Shown here in pieces: positions 18,445 through 26,295 of a stretch of 64,000 nucleotides of DNA. A model generated the notes under the pieces. The model was not told the DNA's origin. It worked only from the letters and a program-made list of their open reading frames with translations, and did not search any database. Both the position numbers and the translations under genes were made by a program. This DNA is from Xanthomonas sp. DAR 35659. Its GTDB lineage: Bacteria; Pseudomonadota; Gammaproteobacteria; Xanthomonadales; Xanthomonadaceae. How positions within the stretch are numbered: the stretch's first letter is position 1; each line of letters begins with the position of its first letter. The DNA lies in NCBI RefSeq assembly GCF_041242975.1, contig NZ_CP162488.1:5322001-5386000 (forward strand), written 5' to 3'.

Positions 18445-18831
18445 ATGCGAGGAATGCGCTTATCTGCCGTGATCCTCTTCGTGGTTCTCTGTGCTGGCTG
18501 CCAATCCTGGCATGATCGTCGGATGACGTCGCGGCTTGATCAGCATCGTGCCGCCGCCCTCGCCAGCATCGACCGACCTGCATGCCAAGCCAAGGGCGGC
18601 CACATTCGCTCCGTTGGCATGTTCGGCAGCCCGGTCTGCGCCATTCCGTTTGCGGACGCAGGCAACGCCTGCTCGGACAGGTCCGATTGCTCCGGCAAGT
18701 GCCTGGTCTACGACAGCGACCTTCCCGTGGGCGCGTCGAGCGGCGGTCAATGCCAGCGGGACGACCACCTCGATGGTTGCTGGTCGGAGATCGTGAAGGG
18801 CAAGGTCATGGGCGGAGGGTGCTTTGACTGA
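18445..18831 (+). CDS. small cysteine-rich lipoprotein, unknown function
   Basis: A 128-residue predicted lipoprotein: the signal segment ends in L-C-A-G-C at about residue 19, or three residues earlier if the ATG at 18454 is used. The mature part contains eight or so cysteines (C-S-D-R-S-D-C-S-G-K-C and later C-W, C-F), consistent with disulfides in the periplasm. I do not recognise the family. It lies 82 bases after the SMP-30 gene in the same direction and could be cotranscribed, although a small hairpin sits in the gap. The protein ends G-G-G-C-F-D. Confidence 0.65.
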   Translation: MRGMRLSAVILFVVLCAGCQSWHDRRMTSRLDQHRAAALASIDRPACQAKGGHIRSVGMFGSPVCAIPFADAGNACSDRSDCSGKCLVYDSDLPVGASSGGQCQRDDHLDGCWSEIVKGKVMGGGCFD

Positions 18832-19083
18832 GTCTGCGCCGGCGGAGCCTGGGTTTTTGGATATGGACGGCGCGCAAGCGGCTGGCGGGTGGCACGCCAG
18901 CCGGTTCCTGGATGACGGGCATCCGCAGTGTAGGTTCTTCAGCAGGGAATCCCGTCGCCGCGATGTCCACTGCTTCGTTCGTCGCGGCTGAAGCCGCTCC
19001 TACAGTGGAACATGGACGTCTGCTCGTTGTAGGAAGCGAGAGGCGGCTTGACTGCGAAGCACACGATGAATGCAGCGAACTTC
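18832..19083. other. intergenic region with a REP palindrome
   Basis: This 252-base gap between convergent genes contains no convincing reading frame. It holds one copy of the 24-base REP palindrome at 18981-19004 and surrounding sequence also seen around the copies near 45.9 kb. Confidence 0.6.
18981..19004. repeat. REP element copy 1
   Basis: GTCGCGGCTGAAGCCGCTCC followed by TACA: an imperfect palindrome built on GCGGCT-GA-AGCCGC. The same 24 bases recur at 30656-30679 and 45899-45922 and almost entire at 45787-45809. It sits between two convergent genes, a typical REP position. Confidence 0.85.
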
Positions 19084-19959
19084 TCAGCCGTCCTTTTGCC
19101 CGATCCGATCCAACGCAGCCAGCACCTCCGGCGACAGCGAAAGCTCGGCCGCCGCCAGATTTTCCCGCAGATGCGCAACCGACGAAGTGCCCGGGATCAG
19201 CAGGATGTTCGGCGCACGCGCCAGCAGCCAGGCCAGCGCCACCTGCATCGGCGTGGCGCCAAGTTCCTGCGCTATGGACGACAGCGCATCGGATTGCAGC
19301 GGACTGAAACCGCCGAGCGGGAAGAACGGCACATAGGCGATGCCGTCGCGGCCCAGCGCATCGATCAGCGCATCGTCGGCGCGGTGCGCCAGGTTGTAAT
19401 GGTTCTGCACGCAGACCACCGGAGCGATGCGCCGTGCGTCCCGCACCTGCGTCGCCGTGGCGTTGCTGATGCCGAGATGCCGGATCAGCCCGCGCTGCTG
19501 CAGCTCGGCCAGCGCGCTGAACTGCGCTTCGATCGAGCCTTCGCTGGGCTTTTGCACATCCCCCATCAGCCGCAGGTTGACCACGTCCAGCACGTCCACG
19601 CCGAGGTTGCGCAGGTTGTCATGCACCGCCTGGGTCAGCTGCGCCGGGCTTTGCGCGGCCTGCCAGGACGCGTCGGCGCCACGCACGGCCCCGACCTTGG
19701 TGACGATCGTCAGGTGCGGCGGATACGGATGCAGCGCCTCGCGAATCAGCTGATTGGTGATGTGCGGCCCGTAGAAGTCGCTGGTGTCGATATGGTCCAC
19801 CCCCGACGCCACCGCTTCGCGCAGCACCGCCAGCGCCGCGGCGCGGTCCTTGGGCGGGCCGAACACACCCGGACCGGCCAGCTGCATCGCGCCGTAGCCG
19901 ATGCGCGTGACCGTGCGGTCGCCGAGGGAAAAGGTGCCAACGGTCGAAAGCGTGCTCAT
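19084..19959 (-). CDS. aldo/keto reductase
   Basis: A 291-residue NADPH-dependent oxidoreductase of the aldo/keto reductase family with a TIM-barrel fold. The catalytic tetrad elements are visible: D-T-S-D-F-Y-G-P (Asp and Tyr), then T-K-V (Lys). The usual catalytic histidine position reads V-V-N-L-R instead, as in some subfamilies. The cofactor end I-P-G-T-S-S-V-A-H-L-R-E-N is intact. The ATG at 19959 is chosen because upstream residues are not protein-like. It is divergent from a LysR gene with a 109-base gap, a classical regulator-target arrangement. The substrate is unknown. Confidence 0.9.
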   Translation of the reverse strand: MSTLSTVGTFSLGDRTVTRIGYGAMQLAGPGVFGPPKDRAAALAVLREAVASGVDHIDTSDFYGPHITNQLIREALHPYPPHLTIVTKVGAVRGADASWQAAQSPAQLTQAVHDNLRNLGVDVLDVVNLRLMGDVQKPSEGSIEAQFSALAELQQRGLIRHLGISNATATQVRDARRIAPVVCVQNHYNLAHRADDALIDALGRDGIAYVPFFPLGGFSPLQSDALSSIAQELGATPMQVALAWLLARAPNILLIPGTSSVAHLRENLAAAELSLSPEVLAALDRIGQKDG

Positions 19960-20068
19960 GACTGCCTCCACAGGAACGGCCGAAGCCTGGATGAGGCTGC
20001 ACTGTAGGCGGCGTGCCGATGCGCGATAATCCGGCCCAATCGGCACGGGCTGTGCGGGATCTCGAACA

Positions 20069-20965
20069 ATGACCACGGACCTGCAGGATCTCTTCGCCTT
20101 CCTGGCGGTGCTGCGCGGCGGCGGCTTCCGCGAAGGCGCGCGGCTCAGCGGCAGCTCCGCCTCCCGCCTGAGCGAGGCCGTGCGGCGCCTGGAGGCCCGC
20201 CTCGGCGTGCGCCTGTTCAACCGCACCACCCGCAGCGTACTGCCGACCGAGGCCGGCACGCGCCTGGCCGAGCGGCTGATCCCCGCGCTCGGCGAGGTGG
20301 AGGCGGCGCTGGACGTGGTCAACGGCTTCCGCGACCGGCCCAGCGGCACCCTGCGCCTCAACGTGCCGGGCGCCGCCGCGCGGCTGGTGCTGCCGGCGAT
20401 CGTCACCCCGTTCCTGAAGGCCTATCCCGAGATCAGGCTGGACGTGATCGTGGAAGACAGCTTCGTCGACATGTTGGCGGCCGGCTGCGACGCCGGCATC
20501 CGCTACGACGAGCGCCTGGAGCAGGACATGATCGCCGTCCCGATCGGCCCGCGCGTGCAACGCTTCGCCACCGCCGCCGCGCCCGAGTATCTCGCCACGC
20601 ACGGCCACCCGCAGCACCCGCGCGACCTGCTCGCGCACGCCTGCCTGCGCGGCCAGTTCGCCAGCGGCGCCATCCCGGCCTGGGAGTTCGAGCGCGACGG
20701 CGAGGTCGTGCTGGTCGAACCGAGCGGCCCGCTGCTGGTGCGCCTGGGCGGCGCGGCGGACCTGGCCGTGGACGCCGCCATCGGTGGGCTGGGGGTGATC
20801 CAACTGTTCGAGGAATGGCTACGCCCGCATCTGGATAGCGGCGCGCTCGAACCGGTGCTGGAGCCGTGGTGGCAGACCTTCAGCGGCCCGTTCCTCTATT
20901 ACCCCGGCCGCCGCCACCTGCCCGCGCCGCTGCGGGCGTTCGTGGATTTCATCCGCGCGGCCTGA
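20069..20965 (+). CDS. LysR-family transcriptional regulator
   Basis: A 298-residue LysR regulator. The N-terminal winged helix-turn-helix covers about residues 1-60, with S-A-S-R-L-S-E-A-V-R-R-L-E as the recognition region and L-F-N-R-T-T-R at its end. The type 2 periplasmic-binding-like effector domain follows, and G-G-L-G-V near the end is typical. It is transcribed away from the aldo/keto reductase gene and probably controls it and itself from the shared 109-base gap. The inducer is unknown. Confidence 0.93.
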   Translation: MTTDLQDLFAFLAVLRGGGFREGARLSGSSASRLSEAVRRLEARLGVRLFNRTTRSVLPTEAGTRLAERLIPALGEVEAALDVVNGFRDRPSGTLRLNVPGAAARLVLPAIVTPFLKAYPEIRLDVIVEDSFVDMLAAGCDAGIRYDERLEQDMIAVPIGPRVQRFATAAAPEYLATHGHPQHPRDLLAHACLRGQFASGAIPAWEFERDGEVVLVEPSGPLLVRLGGAADLAVDAAIGGLGVIQLFEEWLRPHLDSGALEPVLEPWWQTFSGPFLYYPGRRHLPAPLRAFVDFIRAA

Positions 20966-20992
20966 CCGCCTGATTCAGCCCCCGCCGCTCTT

Positions 20993-21014
20993 TGGGAGCG
21001 GCTTCAGCCGCGAC
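20993..21014. repeat. REP element copy 2 (reverse orientation)
   Basis: TGGGAGCGGCTTCAGCCGCG plus AC is the reverse complement of the REP core with two changes at the outer end. It overlaps the last codons and the stop of the leftward zinc-ribbon gene, so it supplies that gene's C-terminus. Confidence 0.8.
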
Positions 21015-21300
21015 AAAGACGGTCGGCCATACCGATCTCTCGTCCCGAGCCATCAGGGGCGCGCCCATCTTCGGAACCACTGGACAGGAGGGAGCCATCC
21101 CGCGCGATGTGCGCGCCGCAGGCAGGGCATCGCCATCCGCCCAGCATCGCCTCACGCGCGCCACTTGGCATGCGGAACCGCGGCAACTGCGTGCTGCACT
21201 TCGGACACGCCTTGCGGGGCAGCAGCAAAGCGATGGCCAGGACGGCCACGCCGGCAGCGGCAGCAACGACACCGCCAGCCACGACCACTACCAGACGCAT
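21004..21300 (-). CDS. small membrane-anchored zinc-ribbon protein
   Basis: A 98-residue protein with an N-terminal transmembrane segment (V-V-V-V-A-G-G-V-V-A then A-I-A-L-L-L) followed by a zinc ribbon made of C-P-K-C and, 24 residues later, C-P-A-C. The C-terminal 30 residues are low in structure, and the final codons and stop codon lie inside a REP element, so the original end of the gene may have been replaced. I do not recognise the family. It is followed upstream on the same strand by another small membrane protein gene after 64 bases. Confidence 0.6.
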   Translation of the reverse strand: MRLVVVVAGGVVAAAAGVAVLAIALLLPRKACPKCSTQLPRFRMPSGAREAMLGGWRCPACGAHIARDGSLLSSGSEDGRAPDGSGREIGMADRLCRG

Positions 21301-21364
21301 CCATGAAATCCGGCGCGCCTCATGCTGGGTGTCGGGCGACGTAGGCTTTCGCTCGACGTGATTG

Positions 21365-21715
21365 TTAATCCAACAGGATGGCGAAGGCGATCAGGGACGA
21401 CGCACCTATCAGCGGCAACGCCAGAACGACCAACTCCACCAGGCGGCGGCGCGGCCGAGGAGCCGGCAGGCGAACGAAGGAGGTCATGCCAAGACCCAGT
21501 GCGGCCACGGAAAGAACGCACATGGCCAACACGCCGAGCGCCCACACAGCCAGCAGCGGCATGCCGCACACGCCACCGGTTTGCGTCTCGGCCCACTGCT
21601 GAAAGCGCCAGGAGGAATATGCGATGTAGGCGCCCGGAGCGAGCAGAGACAGCACCGATAGCGCGATGGAGCAGGAGCGAAGCTTCATTCGGACGTCCGT
21701 GGGCAGGTGGCGCAT
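21365..21715 (-). CDS. small hypothetical membrane protein
   Basis: A 116-residue protein with three hydrophobic stretches: S-I-A-L-S-V-L-S-L-L-A near the N-terminus, P-L-L-A-V-W-A-L-G-V-L in the middle and V-L-A-L-P-L-I-G-A-S at the C-terminus. A proline/arginine linker (P-A-P-R-P-R-R-R) precedes the last. Starts at 21715 and at the ATG at 21688 are both possible; the latter begins directly before the first membrane segment. No family is recognised. It could form an operon with the adjacent zinc-ribbon gene. Confidence 0.55.
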   Translation of the reverse strand: MRHLPTDVRMKLRSCSIALSVLSLLAPGAYIAYSSWRFQQWAETQTGGVCGMPLLAVWALGVLAMCVLSVAALGLGMTSFVRLPAPRPRRRLVELVVLALPLIGASSLIAFAILLD

Positions 21716-21751
21716 ACCGCGCTGGCGCCGGGCGGCCGTCCGATCCTACCG

Positions 21752-22393
21752 CTAGGCGTCCGCACGGGCCACCAACTGTTGCAAATAAGCGCAGAACATA
21801 TCGGCCATCGCATCGGCGTAGGTGCGGATCTGCGTCGGGGTGCGCGGCCGCTCCGAAAAATCCTTGCCCACCGCGGTCAAGGTAGCGGCGATCAGGTCGC
21901 CGGCCCGCGTCCGCGTCGTGGTTGTCGCCGCGGGTAGCAGTTCGCATATGAAACGCCGGAACGCGCGCCTTCCTGCCGCGCGCGCCTGATCGGCCTCGGG
22001 CGCGTCGCGGTACAGCGGCGCGGCGGCGGCCAATGCCGTGCGCATCTGCGCTTCCTCGCATTCGGAGCGGACGAAGGCGTGCACCAGGTGCCGCAGCCGC
22101 TGCAATGGTGGCTGGCGCACGTCGTCGAGGATGTCGCGCAACAATTCGCTGGTCCGCCGCCACTCGTCGCTCTGTAACCGAAATAGGATCGCCGCCTTGT
22201 TCGGAAAGTATTGATAAACGGAACCGACGCTGACCCCGGCCCGCTCGGCCACCCGCGCCGTGGTGAAGCGCTGCATCCCCTCCTTCGCCAGAACCTGAGC
22301 CGCCGCCTCCACGATGTCCGCGACGAGCGCGTTCGAGCGCGCCTGCTTGGGCTGCTTGCGCTGGGAAATACTGGTTTTTCGCGGCGTGATCAT
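21752..22393 (-). CDS. TetR-family transcriptional regulator
   Basis: A 213-residue TetR-type repressor. After a basic N-terminal tail (K-Q-P-K-Q-A-R-S) comes the helix-turn-helix, with F-T-T-A-R-V-A-E-R-A-G-V-S-V-G-S-V-Y-Q-Y as its hallmark. The effector domain is helical and variable. The ATG at 22393 is preferred because the frame extending upstream would run into the divergent gene's start. It is divergent from the O-methyltransferase gene across only 63 bases, so it probably represses that gene. Confidence 0.92.
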   Translation of the reverse strand: MITPRKTSISQRKQPKQARSNALVADIVEAAAQVLAKEGMQRFTTARVAERAGVSVGSVYQYFPNKAAILFRLQSDEWRRTSELLRDILDDVRQPPLQRLRHLVHAFVRSECEEAQMRTALAAAAPLYRDAPEADQARAAGRRAFRRFICELLPAATTTTRTRAGDLIAATLTAVGKDFSERPRTPTQIRTYADAMADMFCAYLQQLVARADA

Positions 22394-22405
22394 CGCGGCC
22401 TGGCC

Positions 22406-22440
22406 AATGCGAATAGCGAACCTGACGGATTGGTCGCATT
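22406..22440. promoter_or_regulatory. possible TetR operator
   Basis: An inverted pair AATGCGA (22406-22412) and TCGCATT (22434-22440) flanks a 21-base centre inside the 63-base gap between the TetR and methyltransferase genes. The spacing is longer than many TetR sites, so this may be only part of the true operator. Confidence 0.35.
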
Positions 22441-22456
22441 CTAATTCTGTCCTCTG

Positions 22457-23146
22457 ATGGACGCACAACGGAATATCGAAATGACCACGCTGACCACGGC
22501 GCCACTCGCGCCGCTACTCGACCGCCTGTTCGATGAAGCCGACGCGACGACGCCTGCGGCGATGGCCGCACTGGCCGGCGTCAGCGACGACGAACGCGAG
22601 CGCCTGATGCGCAGCAGCACCGACTACCTGACGTTCTATGGCCTGTTGAAGGACCTCCCGCTGCCGGTCTCGCGCAACACCGGCACCCTGCTGTACATGC
22701 TCGCGCGCAGCAGGCAGGCGCGCAGCATCGTCGAGTTCGGCACCTCGTTCGGCATCTCCACCCTGCACCTGGCCGCCGCGCTGCGCGACAACGGCGGCGG
22801 GCGCCTGATCGGCAGCGAATTCGAACCGTCCAAGATCGTGCGTGCCCGCGACAACCTGCGTGCCGGCGGCCTCGACGACCTGGTCGAGATCCGCGAAGGC
22901 GACGCCCTGCAGACGCTGCGCAGCGACCTGCCGGACCGCATCGACCTGGTACTGCTCGACGGCGCCAAGGCACTGTATCCACAGGTGCTTGGCCTGCTCG
23001 AGTCGCGCCTGACACCCGGCGCACTGATCGTCGCCGACAATGCCGACCATAGCCCCGAGTACCTGGCGCGCGTGCGCGATCCCGCCGCCGGCTACCTGTC
23101 GATCCCGTTCGCGGCGGACGTCGAGCTATCGATGCGTATCGGTTGA
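22457..23146 (+). CDS. class I SAM-dependent O-methyltransferase
   Basis: A 229-residue methyltransferase of the small-molecule O-methyltransferase type. The SAM-binding glycine loop is visible as V-E-F-G-T-S-F-G-I at 92-100, the acidic end of the next strand as G-S-E-F-E, and the post-motif D-L-V-L-L-D-G-A-K at about 150, which in relatives carries the metal-binding aspartate. Starts at 22457 or at the ATG at 22481 are both possible; a GGAA lies upstream of the second. The divergent TetR gene is the likely regulator. The substrate cannot be told. Confidence 0.88.
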   Translation: MDAQRNIEMTTLTTAPLAPLLDRLFDEADATTPAAMAALAGVSDDERERLMRSSTDYLTFYGLLKDLPLPVSRNTGTLLYMLARSRQARSIVEFGTSFGISTLHLAAALRDNGGGRLIGSEFEPSKIVRARDNLRAGGLDDLVEIREGDALQTLRSDLPDRIDLVLLDGAKALYPQVLGLLESRLTPGALIVADNADHSPEYLARVRDPAAGYLSIPFAADVELSMRIG

Positions 23147-23220
23147 GTGCGCCAGGTGCCGCCATGCCGATGCAGCGTGTCGGCGCGGCGCGGCCCTACG
23201 CCAGTGGCTGGGCCAGGTCT

Positions 23221-23514
23221 CTAGCCCGAGACCGCCACCCAGGTCCTGAACGCCAGATAGGCGACGAACGCCGCCGCTTCCACCACCACGGCCAAGCGCG
23301 ACCGACGCGTCGTGCGCTGCGACTGCTCGATCCGGGCCGCCAGCAGCGGCGTGCTCTTCGCCCGCGTCCCGTCGATGAGCGTATTGGCCAGCGTCGAGCC
23401 CTCCTCCACCGAGGTGCGGCCTGCATCGATATCGGCCTCGATCGCATCCAGCCGCCGCATCAACGCGTCCTGCAGCCGATCGTACTCTGCCTTTGAATCG
23501 CCTGCGCCTGCCAT
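23221..23514 (-). CDS. small hypothetical protein with C-terminal membrane segment
   Basis: A 97-residue protein: the first 70 residues form charged amphipathic helix (Y-D-R-L-Q-D-A-L-M-R-R-L-D-A-I-E), then a basic stretch T-T-R-R-S-R, then a hydrophobic segment of about 18 residues near the C-terminus. It is probably a tail-anchored inner-membrane protein facing the cytoplasm. The ATG at 23514 has AAGGA about 11 bases upstream. I do not recognise the family. It has no close same-strand neighbour. Confidence 0.6.
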   Translation of the reverse strand: MAGAGDSKAEYDRLQDALMRRLDAIEADIDAGRTSVEEGSTLANTLIDGTRAKSTPLLAARIEQSQRTTRRSRLAVVVEAAAFVAYLAFRTWVAVSG

Positions 23515-23703
23515 CGGATCCGTCCTTGTTTATGTATGAGCCGCGAGGAGCGCGGCACCGGAGGAACCGCTGGTGCCGCGCTCGCTTCACCAAACGTAGT
23601 GCAGTACCGAGCGCACTCCAACTCGTTCGGCAGGGGAGCGTGTCATAGCCCCGGCAGGCCGCGTCCGCTGCGCGCCTGCGGGCACAAACCACGTGCGAAG
23701 GCC

Positions 23704-24084
23704 TTATCGCTTTCGACTCGACGGTGTCGCCGCTTTCGGCACACGGCTGATCAGCAGCACACCGCGCCCCACTTTCACCCGCAACGCATCGCCCACGGCA
23801 AAGCCGCACCGCTCCAGCCAGCGCCAGGACAGACGCAGCTTGGGCACCACACAGCCGACGACATCCTCGGTGCGGCGCGCGTCGTAGTGCTGGTACCCAA
23901 TCGTGCAGTACTCGGGCACACGAAAGCGCAGGCGCGACGCAATGGGTACGGCAAATGCGGAGGCATCGGCGGTCGCCGGGTGCTCGGCGGCCTGCATGTC
24001 GGCTGATCGAGCGCGGCGCTTGGGTGTACGCGACGCAGACGCAGCCTTGGGGGGAGTGAAGGTAGTTTTGTTGAAACGGTGCAT
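23704..24084 (-). CDS. SymE-like toxin domain protein
   Basis: A 126-residue protein whose C-terminal 70 residues match the SymE fold: V-P-K-L-R-L-S-W-R-W-L-E-R-C-G-F, then V-G-D-A-L-R-V-K-V and a final hydrophobic strand. SymE is an SOS-induced nucleic-acid-acting toxin in Escherichia coli, silenced by the antisense RNA SymR. The N-terminal 50 residues are basic and Ser/Thr/Ala rich. The ATG at 24084 has an excellent AGGAG site six bases upstream, so the longer frame to 24270 is rejected. It sits immediately beside the cassette array, a common place for toxin genes. Whether it is active or paired with an antisense RNA is unknown. Confidence 0.75.
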   Translation of the reverse strand: MHRFNKTTFTPPKAASASRTPKRRARSADMQAAEHPATADASAFAVPIASRLRFRVPEYCTIGYQHYDARRTEDVVGCVVPKLRLSWRWLERCGFAVGDALRVKVGRGVLLISRVPKAATPSSRKR

Positions 24085-24518
24085 GTCGGACTCCTTGTGT
24101 GCAGAGGAATCCACCGACTCGCTGTCAACCGAGGTGGCGGACGGTGCGCGGTTGACAGACCGGCCACAAGGAACCGGCAGACCTTTCGGCCTCCGCACAC
24201 CGCCCGCCAAAGGACGAGCACGCAACCCATCCCGAAAGCCGGACAAAAGAAAAGCGCCGACATCGAGCAATGGGCGCTGGTGCGCCTTGTGGTTTCAGGC
24301 TGTCAATCCTGGCTGCGGAATGTGCCGCAGCATTTCGATCATGCGACTTGGCATTGAATTCTGTCAATGGATTTCCGTCCAAAATTTCAAGAAACTTGCT
24401 GGCAAAAGGAAACTGACGAAAACGAGTCAAACGTCTACCGGCCCAATGGCTTGAATGCTTGCGGCCGTCGATTTGTGCTGATAACGTCTAATTCATAGGC
24501 TTCCAGGGGAAAGACACC
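24085..24518. other. region between SymE-like gene and cassette array
   Basis: No convincing gene is seen in these 434 bases. GC content falls sharply towards the right. A 7-base-pair hairpin (GCTGCGG at 24312-24318 with CCGCAGC at 24325-24331) is the clearest structure. I looked for a remnant of an integron integrase and did not find one. An antisense regulator of the SymE-like gene would be expected over its start, near 24080-24140, but no promoter could be assigned. Confidence 0.5.
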
Positions 24519-24647
24519 ATGATTTGGCACAAGGATTACACACCTAATGAAGGAGAATCTTTTGGTGTGATGGGTTCGCCACGGCAGATTGGCCGAATAA
24601 GGTCGGGAATACACACCTCGGTTACAACCCAAACTGTCGCCGAATAG
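24519..24647 (+). CDS. short ORF at the head of the cassette array
   Basis: A 42-residue frame (starting M-I-W-H-K-D-Y-T-P-N) with a good ribosome site (AGGGGAAAG) before its ATG. Its stop codon ends three bases before the first GTTAG core of the cassette array. It is AT-rich like the cassettes. It may be a real small gene or a leader in an attI-like region. I recognise no family. Confidence 0.35.
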   Translation: MIWHKDYTPNEGESFGVMGSPRQIGRIRSGIHTSVTTQTVAE

Positions 24648-24649
24648 TA

Positions 24650-25380
24650 GTTAGAGGTCACTTTGGCAAACTTCTCGCGAACCACAAAAGAAACGAAAGA
24701 TCTCGCAGAGAAGCTCTTCTTCACCATCCAAGAAGAGCTATTCCGAAGAGAGACTCTGAACTCAGACGCCTATGACAAGGCGATCTTGACGTATTCTTCT
24801 GGCGCGCTTGCGCTCTCAATAGGATTTCTAAAGGACTTTGCCGTAACTTCTGATTCGCAGAACTTGTGGATTCTATTCATATCCTGGGCGCTCTTTGTTG
24901 TTGCCATTTTCAGCACAATCATTGCCTTTCTTTTCGGCAAAGCCGCAAATCAAAGGCAGCTAGAAAAATCCGAGCTTTATTACATCCATGGCCACGAGCC
25001 AGCGATTGACTTTGATAACAAGTGGATAAAGAAATCAACGATTTTCAACTGGTCCGCTGGCCTTTCTTTTGCACTGGCGGCACTTCTAACAGCACTATTT
25101 GTGTCCCTCTCTATCAAGGAGCAACCTGTGAAGAAAAGTGAACCAACACAAGATGTGATCCAGAAGATTATTTCTGGAGAGACCGTGATCATGGAATCGT
25201 TCGACCCGGCACGTATGACTAGGCTGCCTCAACCAGTTGATGCAGCACCCGCTGCCCCGGTCGCTCAGTCGCAAACTCCTGCCGAAACTTCACAACAGTC
25301 ATCTAGTGGCACAACTGCTGAGTGACCTCTAACAGTTCGTTCAAGCCGAAGCCGCTTCGCGGCTCGGCTTAACTCAGACG
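24650..25380 (+). mobile_element. integron gene cassette 1
   Basis: The cassette begins at the core GTTAGAGGTCACT (from 24650) and ends at the core of attC1. The first bases of the cassette are the exact reverse complement of the first bases of its attC (AGTGACCTCTAAC at 25321-25333), the expected result of circular excision and insertion at GTTAG. It carries one membrane protein gene and is clearly lower in GC than the chromosome around it. Confidence 0.88.
24663..25325 (+). CDS. cassette-borne three-helix membrane protein
   Basis: A 220-residue protein with about three transmembrane segments: around residues 40-58, 68-92 (L-W-I-L-F-I-S-W-A-L) and 128-150. A charged N-terminal helix and a low-complexity Pro/Ala/Gln/Ser C-terminal tail flank them. 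Translation appears to start at TTG (24663), seven bases after an AGAGG ribosome site that lies within the cassette core; no in-frame ATG occurs nearby. The architecture recalls SLATT-type two-to-three-helix proteins linked to defence, but I would not assign that family without a search. Low GC and codon use differ from the flanks. Confidence 0.65.
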   Translation: MANFSRTTKETKDLAEKLFFTIQEELFRRETLNSDAYDKAILTYSSGALALSIGFLKDFAVTSDSQNLWILFISWALFVVAIFSTIIAFLFGKAANQRQLEKSELYYIHGHEPAIDFDNKWIKKSTIFNWSAGLSFALAALLTALFVSLSIKEQPVKKSEPTQDVIQKIISGETVIMESFDPARMTRLPQPVDAAPAAPVAQSQTPAETSQQSSSGTTAE

Positions 25381-25386
25381 TTAGAC
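25327..25386. repeat. attC1 recombination site
   Basis: A 60-base site with outer cores CTCTAAC and GTTAGAC. The inner arms AAGCCGAAGCCGC and GCGGCTCGGCTT pair except for one extra A, the extrahelical base typical of attC hairpins. Its sequence closely matches attC2 and attC3. Confidence 0.92.
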
Positions 25387-26289
25387 CTGCAGGTCAAGTC
25401 CATGGCTATGTTGAGCGACAACTTCAATGCACTTCTGAAAGAAGCGCAATTCACCCTTGAAATGCTTGGCTCTGGCGCGACGCAGATCAGGAAGGCCAGC
25501 CACACAGCCAAAGGCACCTATTTCCAGGCATTAACGAGCCTCTCTACCGGCATTGAGCGCATCGGCAAGCTCTGCCTGATCCTTGACCACCACTTAGCCA
25601 CCGGCGGTCAATTCCCCAGCCATGAGCAAATGAAGAATGACATCGGGCATGACATAAAAAAATTTACCGGAAATCACAAGAAATAATTCAGGATCGTGGA
25701 ATCACCCTTGATCATCTGCAGAGTCTGAGCAACCCGGTACATCAAGCAATTCTGCGTTCACTCAGCAATTTCGCCCAGGGCGACCGTTACTCAAACATTA
25801 ATATCATCACAGGGTCAAAGCAGAATCGAGACCCGATAGCTGATTGGTTCAACGGGGTTGATAGGCGAATCTACGATTCATCAATTAGTGCGGCAAATAA
25901 GGCCAAAATAGCGCAGCAGGCACGTTTGATGAATGCCCTGATCGGAGACATCTCATATGTACTTCAAAGCTCAGAGACCGGCGACGAGATAACGGATCTT
26001 GAGACGGCAAGTCGCATAAGCTTGGCATCGGCGGCAATTTCACCATTGCGCCAACTCAATGTACTGCAGGTAATTCGCTACTGGACAGACTTGCTTCGTG
26101 AGCTTCAGTGCCTTGCGCAAGCGGCGGGCAGCCGCGATGTTCCCCACTTCAGCGAAATATTCGCGCGATTCGGTAACGAGGATAAGTATCTGCGCACTCG
26201 CAAGACTTGGGAGCAGAATTAGTGCAAGGCTGCAGGTCTGACAATTCATTCAAGCCGAAGCCGCTTCGGCGCTCGGCCTAACTCAGGTG
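25381..26289 (+). mobile_element. integron gene cassette 2
   Basis: It runs from the attC1 core to the attC2 core. Its leading bases GTTAGACCTGCAG are the reverse complement of the start of attC2 (CTGCAGGTCTGAC) at 12 of 13 positions, so attC2 belongs to this cassette. It carries the frameshifted gene. Confidence 0.88.
25402..26222 (+). CDS. cassette 2 gene split by a -1 frameshift at A-AAA-AAA
   Basis: Frame one runs from the ATG at 25402 to a TAA at 25684-25686 (94 residues). The -1 frame, entered at the slippery run of seven A at 25656-25662, stays open to 26222. The joined product would be about 273 residues and reads naturally across the junction (H-D-I-K-K-I-Y-R-K-S-Q-E). The zero-frame codons ATA-AAA-AAA place the run exactly as A-AAA-AAA, a known slippery heptamer, so programmed frameshifting is possible; a one-base loss or sequencing error is equally possible. 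The N-terminal part (Y-F-Q-A-L-T-S-L-S-T-G-I-E-R) resembles helical HEPN-type proteins, which is only a suspicion. The function is unknown. Confidence 0.6.
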
Positions 26290-26295
26290 TTAGGC
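26236..26295. repeat. attC2 recombination site
   Basis: A 60-base site with cores GTCTGAC and GTTAGGC. The hairpin arms match attC1 almost base for base, with small changes at the tip (CGCTTCGGCG). The left core has GAC in place of AAC, a departure from consensus that might reduce recombination. Confidence 0.9.

Noticed and set aside
24125-24430. Possible decayed integron integrase left of the array
   Set aside because: No tyrosine-recombinase box or patch could be found in any frame.
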